DNA of 18,532 bases. Origin: Chloroflexota bacterium (GTDB lineage Bacteria > Chloroflexota > Limnocylindria > Limnocylindrales > CSP1-4). The translations under genes and the position numbers were made by a program. Shown here piece after piece: positions 7,309-14,108 of the stretch (its first letter is position 1; each line of letters starts with the position of its first letter). The stretch lies in contig JAKAMV010000097.1 of NCBI GenBank assembly GCA_021812735.1, positions 1 through 18,532 on the forward strand. Reading direction: 5' to 3'. A model generated the notes under the pieces. It had not been told where the DNA came from and did no database searches. It was given only the letters and a program-made list of their open reading frames with translations.

Positions 7309-10071
7309 GTGAGCCGCGAGTCCGGTATCCGGGCCGCAACCGGCGGACGTGCCGGCCCCGGCGCCGGGCCCGCGCGACAGCGCGCCGAAGGCGCCGAGGC
7401 CGCCCGGCTCGCTGAGGCCCGGGCAGGCGTGCCGTGGAGGCGCTGGGGCCCGTACCTCGCCGAGCGGGCCTGGGGCACCGTGCGCGAGGACTACTCCGCG
7501 GACGGCGACGCCTGGGGCTCGTTCACCCACGACGACGCCCGCCGACGCGCGTACCGCTGGAACGAGGACGGGCTGCTCGGGGTCTCCGACGACCAGCAGC
7601 GCCTGTGCCTCTCGCTGGCCCTCTGGAACGGCCGCGACCCCATCCTCAAGGAGCGGCTATTCGGCCTGTCCAACCCGGAGGGCAACCACGGCGAGGACGT
7701 CAAGGAGCTGTACTTCCACCTCGACGCGGTGCCGTCCTCAGCGTACCTGCGCGCGGCGTACCTCTACCCGCAGGCCGCGTTCCCGTACGCGGACCTGGTT
7801 GCGGAGAGTGCCCGGCGCACGGGCGCCGACCCCGAGTACGAACTCCTCGACACCGGGGTCCTCGACGGCGACCGCTTCTTCGACGTGGAGGTGGAGTACG
7901 CCAAGGCGGGTCCCGACGAGATCCTCTTGCGGGTCCGGGCCCGCAACGCCGGTCCCGACGCGGCACCGCTCCACCTCATCCCCACCGCGTGGTTCCGCAA
8001 CACGTGGTCGTGGGACGCCATCGCCCGGGAGGAGCGGCCGTCGCTGCGCCTCGCCGGCGGGCAGGTGGAGGCGCGCCACCCGACCCTGGGCTCGTACCGG
8101 ATCGCCGCCCGCGCCGGCGGCGCCGAGGCCGGCTGGCTGTTCACCGAGAACGAGACGGCCCCGGACCGCGACGGCGCGACGCTCGACGGCGCGACGTCCC
8201 ACGCTCCGGCGCGGTTCGCCAAAGACGCCTTTCACCGGTATCTGGTGGACGGCGAGCCGAACGCGGTCAACCCCGCCGGCACCGGCACCAAGGCCGGCTT
8301 CGCGGCCCGCTGGGTGGTCCCGCCGGGCGCCACGGCGGAGGTGGTCCTGGCCCTCAGCCTGGGAGGCGCCGCGCAGGCCGAGCGGCTGCTGGCCACGGCC
8401 GCCACGACCTTCGCGCTCCGGCGGGCCGAGGCGGACGCCTTCTACGCGGACCTCGCCCCGGCCGGCGCCTCGGCCGACGAGCGCCTCGTCCAGCGGCAGG
8501 CCCTGGCAGGGATGATCTGGAACCTCCAGTACTACGAGCTGGACATGGCCCGCTGGCGCGCTGGCGATCGCATCCCGCCCCCGCCCGGCCACGCCACGAC
8601 GCGGAACGCCGAGTGGGGCCACCTCCGAATCGGACGGGTGGTGAGCACCCCCGACGGCTGGGAGTTCCCGGGGTTCTTCGCCTGGGATCTCGCGCTCCAG
8701 GCGGTGACGCTCGGCCTGGTGGATCCCGAGCGCGCGAAGGAGCAGCTGCTGCTCCTGCTCGACGACCGGCTCCTCCACCCCGACGGCCAGATCCCGGCCT
8801 ACGAGTGGGCGTTCTCCGACACCAACCCGCCGGTCCAGGCCTGGGCCGCCCTCGAGGTCTTCCGCCGCGAGCGCGCCGCCACCGGGACTGGCGACCGCGC
8901 CTTCCTCGAGCGCATGCTGCACGGCTTGGCGCTCAACTTTGGCTGGTGGGTCAACCGCCGCGACCGCAGCGGGCGGAACCTGTTCGAGGGCGGGTTCCTG
9001 GGCCTCGACAACATCGCCATCGTGGACCGCAGCGCCGTGGCCGCCGAGCGTTCGGAGATCGACCAGGCCGACGCCACGGGCTGGATGGCGTTCCTCGCCC
9101 TCGGCCTCACCGAGATGGCGCTCGAGCTGGCGACCGACGAGCCGGTCTACGCCGAGCTCGCCAAGCACTTCCTCGGCCGGTTCGTGGCCATCGGCGAGGC
9201 GCTCGCTTCCGTCGGCGGCGACGGTCTGTGGGACCCCGACGAGCGCTTCTTCTTCGACATCCTGTGCCGCCCAGGCGCCGAACCCGTGCGCCTCAAGGCG
9301 TTCTCGCTGGTGGGCCTAGTCCCGCTGCTCGCGACGCGGGTGCTCGACCCGGAGCTGCTCGCCGCGGTGCCCGGCTTCGAGGATCACCTCGACCGGCTCG
9401 CCGCCGACCATCCGACGTTCTTCGGCGACTGCCGCTGCTTCGCGTCGCCAGCGTCCGGCGGCCGGCACCTGCTGGCCTTGGTGGACGAGCATCGGTTGCT
9501 GCCGATCCTCGACCGCCTGCTCGACGAGGACCGGCTTTGGTCCGCCCACGGGGCCCGGAGCCTGTCGCGACGCCACGCGCGGGCAGACCTCCCGGTGGAC
9601 GTGGAGGTTGGCGGCCAGCTCCGCCGGGTGGCCTACGAGCCGGGCGAGACCGCCACCCGTATCATGGGCGGCAACTCCAACTGGCGGGGGCCGGTTTGGA
9701 TGCCCTACAACTACCTGCTCGTGCACGCCCTGCGCCAGTACGCCCGCTACTACGGCGACGACCTGCGGCATGCCTACCCGTCACCGGACGGCGAGGCTGC
9801 CGGGCTGGCGGCCGTGGCCGAAGACCTCGCCGCGCGGCTGCTGGCGCTGTACCTGCCCGACGCCTCGGGCAGCCGCCCCGCGCTGGGAAACGACCCGCGC
9901 TGGCGCGACCACCCGGCGTTCCGCGAGCGGCTCCTGTTCTACGAGTACTTCCACGCGGAGACCGGGCGCGGCCTCGGTGCGTCCCACCAGACCGGCTGGA
10001 CGGGGCTGCTGGCGAACCTCGTGGACGAGCTTGGCGCGTGGGACGAGGACCGGCGGGGGCCTGAGCAGTGA
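7309..10071 (+). CDS. GH63/MGH1-type glucosidase
   Basis: A large soluble protein (about 920 residues) of the family usually annotated as glucosidase, MGH1-like/GH63 (alpha/alpha)6-barrel glycoside hydrolases. Hallmark segments include RRWGPYLAERAWGTVREDYS, WNEDGLLGVSDDQQRLCL, WNGRDPILKERLFGLSNPEG, EWAFSDTNPPVQAWA, IMGGNSNWRGPVWMPYNYLL, and AETGRGLGASHQTGWTGLLA near the C-terminus. Length agrees with the family. No signal peptide is seen, so it probably acts in the cytoplasm on alpha-linked gluco- or mannosyl-oligosaccharides; the substrate is not defined. The GTG at 7309 is the first in-frame start after the DsrE stop, and the first 35 residues are not conserved-looking. Its TGA overlaps the GTG of the GH13 gene (GTGA), so the two are translationally coupled. 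Confidence 0.87.
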   Translation: MSRESGIRAATGGRAGPGAGPARQRAEGAEAARLAEARAGVPWRRWGPYLAERAWGTVREDYSADGDAWGSFTHDDARRRAYRWNEDGLLGVSDDQQRLCLSLALWNGRDPILKERLFGLSNPEGNHGEDVKELYFHLDAVPSSAYLRAAYLYPQAAFPYADLVAESARRTGADPEYELLDTGVLDGDRFFDVEVEYAKAGPDEILLRVRARNAGPDAAPLHLIPTAWFRNTWSWDAIAREERPSLRLAGGQVEARHPTLGSYRIAARAGGAEAGWLFTENETAPDRDGATLDGATSHAPARFAKDAFHRYLVDGEPNAVNPAGTGTKAGFAARWVVPPGATAEVVLALSLGGAAQAERLLATAATTFALRRAEADAFYADLAPAGASADERLVQRQALAGMIWNLQYYELDMARWRAGDRIPPPPGHATTRNAEWGHLRIGRVVSTPDGWEFPGFFAWDLALQAVTLGLVDPERAKEQLLLLLDDRLLHPDGQIPAYEWAFSDTNPPVQAWAALEVFRRERAATGTGDRAFLERMLHGLALNFGWWVNRRDRSGRNLFEGGFLGLDNIAIVDRSAVAAERSEIDQADATGWMAFLALGLTEMALELATDEPVYAELAKHFLGRFVAIGEALASVGGDGLWDPDERFFFDILCRPGAEPVRLKAFSLVGLVPLLATRVLDPELLAAVPGFEDHLDRLAADHPTFFGDCRCFASPASGGRHLLALVDEHRLLPILDRLLDEDRLWSAHGARSLSRRHARADLPVDVEVGGQLRRVAYEPGETATRIMGGNSNWRGPVWMPYNYLLVHALRQYARYYGDDLRHAYPSPDGEAAGLAAVAEDLAARLLALYLPDASGSRPALGNDPRWRDHPAFRERLLFYEYFHAETGRGLGASHQTGWTGLLANLVDELGAWDEDRRGPEQ

Positions 10072-11690
10072 ACCCGCCGCTCCGTCTCGGGACCACCGGC
10101 CACCCCATCCTGTTCGCGCTCGACACGCGCAGCTGGCTCGACCGCCTGAGCCGGGAGGCGGGCCGGCGGGTGCGCTTGGGCGACGTGCCCGAGGAGGCGA
10201 TGGACGCGATCGCCGCGACCGGCTGCGACGCGGCGTGGCTGATCGGCGTGTGGCGGACCGGGCCGGCGGGGCGCCGGATCGCCCAGGCGCGTCCGGACGT
10301 GGTGCAAGCCGCCCGGGCGGCGCTTCCGGACTTCACGCTCGACGACATCGTCGGCTCGCCGTTCGCGGTCTCCGCCTACGAGGTCGCCGCGGAGCTCGGC
10401 GGCGAGGCGAGCCTGGCCGTTCTCCGCCGTCGGCTGGCGGGACGCGGGATCGGCCTGGTCCTTGACTTCGTGCCCAACCACACGGCGCTCGACCACCCGT
10501 GGGTGCGCCGCCATCCCGACTGGTACGTGCACGCCGATCCCGCGGCCGAGGGCAACGAGCCCGCCTCGTGGCTGCGGGTCAGGGCCGACGGCCGGCTGCA
10601 CCGGCTGGAGCACGGGCGCGACCCGTACTTCCCCGCCTGGCCGGACACGCTGCAGCTGGACTACCGCGTCCCCGACGTGCGCGACGCGATGACCGCGACG
10701 CTCCGGGCCATCGCCACCCGCTGCGATGGCGTGCGTGCCGACATGGCGATGCTGGTGCTCGACGACGTCTTCCGGGCAACGTGGGGCTCGCGCTCGGCGG
10801 CCGGCGACGGCGGCCCGGGCCGGAGCGCCGCTGACGCGGCCGGCGAGTTCTGGTGGCATGCGATCCGGAGTGTCCGGGACGCCTATCCCGGGTTCCTGAT
10901 GATTGCCGAGGCGTATTGGGGGCTCGAGTACCGGCTCCAGCAGCTGGGGTTCGACTACACGTACGACAAGGTCCTGCTCGACCGCCTGCGCTCCGGCGAT
11001 GGGCCCGGGGTTGCGGCACACCTCCGCGCTGATCCCGAATACCAGCGGCACTCGCTGCGGTTCCTGGAGAATCAGGACGAGCCCCGGGCGGCCTGCGTGT
11101 TCGACGCCGACCGGTACTGGGCGGCCGCGCTGGTGGTGGCCACAGCGCCGGGGATGCTGCTGCTCCACGACGGGCAGCTCGAGGGCGCGCGGGTGCGCGT
11201 CCCCGTCGAGGCGCGGCGACGGCCGGTCGAGGCGGCTGACGCGGACGTCGCCGCGCTCTGGCATCGGGTGCTGGGCGCGCTTGGCGGGCCGGCCTTCCGC
11301 CGCGGCGTCCCGATGCGGCTGGAACCCCGGCCGACGGGCCCGGGCGACACCACCAGCGAGTCGTTCGTGTCGTGGCTGTGGGCATCGCCCGAAGGGTCGG
11401 TCCAGCTCGCGGTGGCCAACCTGGGCGGCGCTCGGGGCCGTTGCTGGCTGCCAATCGCCGTCCCCGCGCTGGCCGGGGAGGCGATTGTCCTCGAGGACCT
11501 GCTCGGCGACGCCCGCTACGAGCGGTCGGGCGACGAGCTGCTGACGCAGGGCCTCTACCTCGACCTGCCGGCCGGTGGCCGCCACCTGTTCCGCGTCCTC
11601 GGTGCGGGGGCGCCGGAGGGTGGCGTCTCAGCGGCGGACCCAGCCCCGGAGGCCAGTCGCGGGCGAACGGTCTCCCCCGGCATCGGCTAG
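10068..11690 (+). CDS. GH13 alpha-amylase family glycoside hydrolase
   Basis: A 540-residue (beta/alpha)8-barrel enzyme of family GH13. Conserved regions are visible in order: LVLDFVPNHTALDHPW (region I), CDGVRADMAML with the Asp nucleophile (region II), MIAEAYWG with the Glu acid/base (region III) and FLENQDEPR with the Asp (region IV, where the usual NHD is NQD). A beta-sandwich-like tail follows (about 440-520), ending in an unstructured Pro/Ser-rich stretch. There is no signal peptide, so it is probably cytoplasmic. It may be a hydrolase or a glycosyltransferase of the trehalose/sucrose type; the sequence does not decide. It starts with GTG overlapping the glucosidase stop, so the two enzymes likely work on the same glycan. 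Its TAG abuts the selenoprotein stop on the opposite strand. Confidence 0.87.
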   Translation: MNPPLRLGTTGHPILFALDTRSWLDRLSREAGRRVRLGDVPEEAMDAIAATGCDAAWLIGVWRTGPAGRRIAQARPDVVQAARAALPDFTLDDIVGSPFAVSAYEVAAELGGEASLAVLRRRLAGRGIGLVLDFVPNHTALDHPWVRRHPDWYVHADPAAEGNEPASWLRVRADGRLHRLEHGRDPYFPAWPDTLQLDYRVPDVRDAMTATLRAIATRCDGVRADMAMLVLDDVFRATWGSRSAAGDGGPGRSAADAAGEFWWHAIRSVRDAYPGFLMIAEAYWGLEYRLQQLGFDYTYDKVLLDRLRSGDGPGVAAHLRADPEYQRHSLRFLENQDEPRAACVFDADRYWAAALVVATAPGMLLLHDGQLEGARVRVPVEARRRPVEAADADVAALWHRVLGALGGPAFRRGVPMRLEPRPTGPGDTTSESFVSWLWASPEGSVQLAVANLGGARGRCWLPIAVPALAGEAIVLEDLLGDARYERSGDELLTQGLYLDLPAGGRHLFRVLGAGAPEGGVSAADPAPEASRGRTVSPGIG

Positions 11691-12482
11691 CTAGGCCTCC
11701 TTGCGCAACTGCCGCTCGCGCAGGTCGTCGAGGTCCCAGCGAAAGCCGAGGTCCACCACGGAACCCGCGGGGTGGTCCTCCAGGGCGGCCCGGAACGTGG
11801 CGTCCAGCACGCGCCGATGGGTGGCGTCGTCACCCACGGCGCCCAGCGTCAGCCCGAACGGGTGCCCCACGAAGCAGGTGAGCGACGGGCGGGCGTGACG
11901 GGTGATCTCCGGGGCGAGGGTGATCGAGACGGTGGCGATCCCGTGGGCGTCGATGGCCCGCTGTAGCAGTCCGACCGACTGCTGGCAGACCGGTCAGGCA
12001 GGGACGAGGAAGGCAAGGTCCACCCGTTCCGCCAGGAGCCCCTGCGCGATGGCGGGCCCGGTCTCGTTGAGGAGCACGTCGGTCTGGGTCGCGTAGCCCA
12101 TGGTGCTGTAGGCGTGCGGCGCCAGCCGTCCGATCCGCCCCTCCCCGACATAGGCGCGCAGCAGCGCGAGCGGGAACACGACGTCAGGATCCGCGACGGC
12201 ATTCCGGACGTTGTAGCCAACGTGGTTGAAGCGCAGCTGATCGGCAGGCGTATCGGAGGGGAACACGCGGTAGGAGGGGTCGCCCTCGCGCACGGCCTCG
12301 AACCGGGGCTGGCTCTCCAGGCGGGCGCCGCCCGTGCCGACGAGCGCGACGGTCGCCTGCTCTAGCGGCACGGCGATCCGATGCCGCGGCGAGGGTTCCG
12401 GGAACTGCCGCCAGTCGAATCCCGGGATGAACCGCTGGAGATACTCCCGCTCGACCAGCGCGAACCCCTCGACCTCCGCCAT
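11691..12482 (-). CDS. GrdB/PrdB-like selenoprotein with in-frame UGA (Sec)
   Basis: A 263-residue protein of the glycine/sarcosine/betaine/D-proline reductase selenoprotein B-related family. The frame from ATG 12482 is interrupted by one TGA (11994-11996, residue 163) and then continues coherently for 100 codons to TAG at 11691. Around it the reading is DLAFLVPA-U-PVCQQSVGL, a UxxC redox motif in the family's conserved place. Before it are family-like segments (DPSYRVFPSDTPADQLRFNH, LAPHAYSTMGYATQTD). After it come GIATVSITL and TCFVGHPFGLTLGAVGDD. A hairpin of SECIS type follows the TGA. GGAGG lies five bases before the ATG, which decides this start over the in-frame ATG at 12533. It probably performs selenol-based reduction in the cytoplasm; the substrate is unknown. 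Standard gene callers would split or truncate it. It diverges from the SRPBCC gene and shares CRP-type site 2. Confidence 0.9.
11965..11983 (-). promoter_or_regulatory. Putative bacterial SECIS hairpin
   Basis: In the mRNA of the selenoprotein, AGCAGUC and GACUGCU form a perfect 7-bp stem closing the loop GGUCG. The loop begins 18 nt after the UGA, so 17 nt lie between them. Bacterial SECIS elements are expected about 16-37 nt downstream with a short apical loop having a G in its first two positions; this one meets both. It would bind SelB to insert selenocysteine. Confidence 0.75.
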
Positions 12483-12540
12483 GTCCACCTCCGTGCGGCC
12501 CGCCGCCCCTGCGGCGGCGGGCTTGCTTGTCATCGCGATC

Positions 12541-12546
12541 ATTTTG
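12541..12546 (-). promoter_or_regulatory. Candidate -10 box for the selenoprotein gene
   Basis: Read on the minus strand, the word is CAAAAT, strikingly AT-rich for this genome. It would give a transcription start near 12534 and a leader of about 52 nt that contains the GGAGG ribosome binding site. CRP-type site 2 is then centred at -61.5. Confidence 0.45.
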
Positions 12547-12587
12547 CTTGACGATCCGCAACCGCTGGATATCGCCCGCGACCACGC

Positions 12588-12603
12588 TGTGAGCGGGCTC
12601 ACA
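12588..12603. promoter_or_regulatory. CRP-type operator between selenoprotein and SRPBCC genes (site 2)
   Basis: TGTGAGCGGGCTCACA is a perfect TGTGA-N6-TCACA dyad. It starts 49 nt before the SRPBCC ATG at 12637, the same distance as site 1 to its gene, giving a centre at -41.5 for a leaderless transcript. On the minus strand, CAAAAT (12541-12546) would set a start near 12534, placing the same centre at -61.5, the standard class I position. One site may thus serve both genes. Confidence 0.8.
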
Positions 12604-12624
12604 GCGGCGCTGGGCGCCCTGGGG

Positions 12625-12630
12625 CACCAT
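12625..12630 (+). promoter_or_regulatory. -10 box of a probable leaderless promoter for the SRPBCC gene
   Basis: CACCAT lies at -12 to -7 relative to the ATG at 12637 and keeps the key A and final T of a -10 hexamer. The 12 bases before the ATG (CACCATGCGGCA) match those before the DsrE ATG (TACCGTGCGGCC) at nine positions. Confidence 0.5.
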
Positions 12631-12636
12631 GCGGCA

Positions 12637-13149
12637 ATGAGCCTGGACCCTGGTCGCGGGGCGACGCTGCCCGCCGGACCTGTGCAGATGGAGATCGGCG
12701 CCCCCGCCGCGCTCGTCCGCCAGATGCTCGCCGCGATCGGCCAGGGGGTCCAGCGGCCCGGCGAGCGGGCGGTGGTCCTGGAGCGCGACGGCGATCGGCT
12801 CGTCGCCGACTTCTGGACGCCGGTCCGGCTCCCGCTGGGGCGACGGCGCATCGTGCGGACGCGGGAGGCGGTCAGTCTCGCCTCGCCGGACCGCGTCGAG
12901 TACGAGCACCTCGACGGGCCGCTGCGCGGGCTGCGGGAGGCCATCGCGGTGCACCCCGTCGGCGCGGGGCGCTGCCGCATCGTCTACGAGGGCGCCTATC
13001 CGCCCCGCGGCTGCCTGGACCGCACCCTGTACGGCGTCGTGGCGCGCCGCTCGCTCGAGCGGGCGGTGCGGGCCCACCTGGAGGACCTGCGACCCCGCGC
13101 CGAGGCGCGGGCGGCCCGCAGCCGCGTCTTCCCGCCAGACCCCGCCTGA
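12637..13149 (+). CDS. SRPBCC-fold protein
   Basis: A 170-residue soluble protein with the pattern of the SRPBCC (START/Bet v1-like) ligand-binding fold. It has an N-terminal strand and helix (GPVQMEIGAPAALVRQMLAA), central strands (DRLVADFWTPVRLPLGRRRI; RVEYEHLDGPLRGLREAIAV), then CRIVYEGAYPP. A long C-terminal helix follows (RSLERAVRAHLEDLRPRAEA), which usually covers the hydrophobic cavity. Such proteins bind lipids, polyketides or other hydrophobic small molecules, or act as co-chaperones; the ligand cannot be predicted. The ATG at 12637 is chosen because CRP-type site 2 and its -10 box are placed exactly for a leaderless start there. The frame is open further upstream, but that part would overlap the operator. 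It diverges from the selenoprotein gene. Confidence 0.72.
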   Translation: MSLDPGRGATLPAGPVQMEIGAPAALVRQMLAAIGQGVQRPGERAVVLERDGDRLVADFWTPVRLPLGRRRIVRTREAVSLASPDRVEYEHLDGPLRGLREAIAVHPVGAGRCRIVYEGAYPPRGCLDRTLYGVVARRSLERAVRAHLEDLRPRAEARAARSRVFPPDPA

Positions 13150-13164
13150 TCGCGCGAGGCGAGC

Positions 13165-13186
13165 GCCCGCGCACCGGCGCGCGGGC
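13165..13186. terminator. GC hairpin between convergent genes
   Basis: GCCCGCGC (13165-13172) and GCGCGGGC (13179-13186) make a perfect 8-bp stem with a 6-base loop. It sits in the gap between the ends of the SRPBCC and methyltransferase genes, so it could serve both. It lacks a T tract. Confidence 0.45.
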
Positions 13187-13241
13187 ATCGGCGGGACCGG
13201 TCGACGGGCCCGCGGCGCGGCGTTCGCGGCCACTCTGACCC

Positions 13242-14108
13242 TCAGCGCGCCCGGGCGATCACGGCCACGTAGCCGATCTCGCCACGGCGCACGGCGGCAC
13301 GCACATCGTCAGCGAGGTGGCGCGCAGCGTCCGGACCGCCGCTCGCGAGCGAGCCCAGCCCGGCCAGCTCCGCCAGCCCGGCAAGGTCAAGACTCGAGCC
13401 GCGGGCCACGGCCAGCGCCAGCCGCACCCGCGATTCGATCCGGTCCACCAGCTCGACCACCGTCTCGCTGCGGTCCCACCGTCGCTCGATCGTGAACCCG
13501 GCCTCGGCGAGCTGGTCCTCGATCTCCCCCGGGAGCCACGCGTCGCCGATGCAGAGGGCCGCCCCGAGCAGCCGGTCGGCGATGGCGAGTGGCGCCGCTC
13601 CCGAGGTCACCACATCGCTGAGCGCGAGCGTGCCGCCGTCACGAAGGACCCGCCGAAGCTCTGCAAGGGCGTGGCCCCGAGCGGTGGTGGACAGCACGCA
13701 CTCGCTCAGGACGCCGTCGAATGTGCCGTCCGCCGCCGGCAGGGCCAGCAGATCGGCGCGCGACCAGACCACCTCCCCGGCGGTGTCCCTGGCCACGGCC
13801 CGGGCGACGATAGCCGCGCTCGCGTCGACCGCCTCCACGCGCAGGCCGAACTCGGCGGCCGCGAGGCGGGCGCTCGTGCCCAGACCGCATCCGGCGTCGA
13901 GGAGCCGCGCCCCGCACGGCAGCCGAGCCGCGGCGAGCAGCATGCGCGTCGACTCGAGGCCGCCCGGGTGCAGGGACGGGCCGACGAGCAGCTCGGCGAG
14001 CGGGCTCCCGTACACCGCCGAGCAGCATGCCGCGACCGCAGCGGCATCGCCCGTCGTCTCGATGCGGGGCGTCGCCGCGCGGGCCGGCGCGACTGGCTCG
14101 CTGGTCAC
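13242..14108 (-). CDS. SAM-dependent methyltransferase (DVU_1556-like)
   Basis: A 288-residue class I methyltransferase. SAM motif I LLDAGCGLGTSARL is at residues 69-82, followed by an acidic loop VEAVDAS and a motif LALSDVV typical of UbiE/ArsM-like enzymes. The N-terminus, with CCSAVYGSPLAELLVGPSLH and then HPGG, resembles what I recall of the DVU_1556 (TrsM) methyltransferases, which neighbour radical SAM proteins; this assignment is tentative. Cysteines 28 and 29 could bind metal or a thiol substrate. The GTG start at 14108 overlaps the TGA of the radical SAM gene (GTGA), so the two proteins are made together and likely modify the same molecule. Substrate is unknown. Confidence 0.8.
   Translation of the reverse strand: MTSEPVAPARAATPRIETTGDAAAVAACCSAVYGSPLAELLVGPSLHPGGLESTRMLLAAARLPCGARLLDAGCGLGTSARLAAAEFGLRVEAVDASAAIVARAVARDTAGEVVWSRADLLALPAADGTFDGVLSECVLSTTARGHALAELRRVLRDGGTLALSDVVTSGAAPLAIADRLLGAALCIGDAWLPGEIEDQLAEAGFTIERRWDRSETVVELVDRIESRVRLALAVARGSSLDLAGLAELAGLGSLASGGPDAARHLADDVRAAVRRGEIGYVAVIARAR

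Noticed and set aside
7299..7316. TGTGA followed by GTGAG around the palindrome ACGGCGCCGT between the DsrE and glucosidase genes
   Set aside because: The half-sites are direct, not inverted, and the word falls at the DsrE stop inside an apparent operon. It is not a CRP-type dyad.
9939..11585. Long minus-strand open frame opposite the GH13 gene
   Set aside because: Composition is typical of a shadow frame and the GH13 gene has all four conserved regions on the plus strand.
11691..12482. Reading the TGA at 11994 as a disabling mutation (pseudogene)
   Set aside because: The frame stays intact with family-like sequence on both sides, the codon is at the expected Sec/Cys site, and a SECIS-type hairpin follows at the correct distance.
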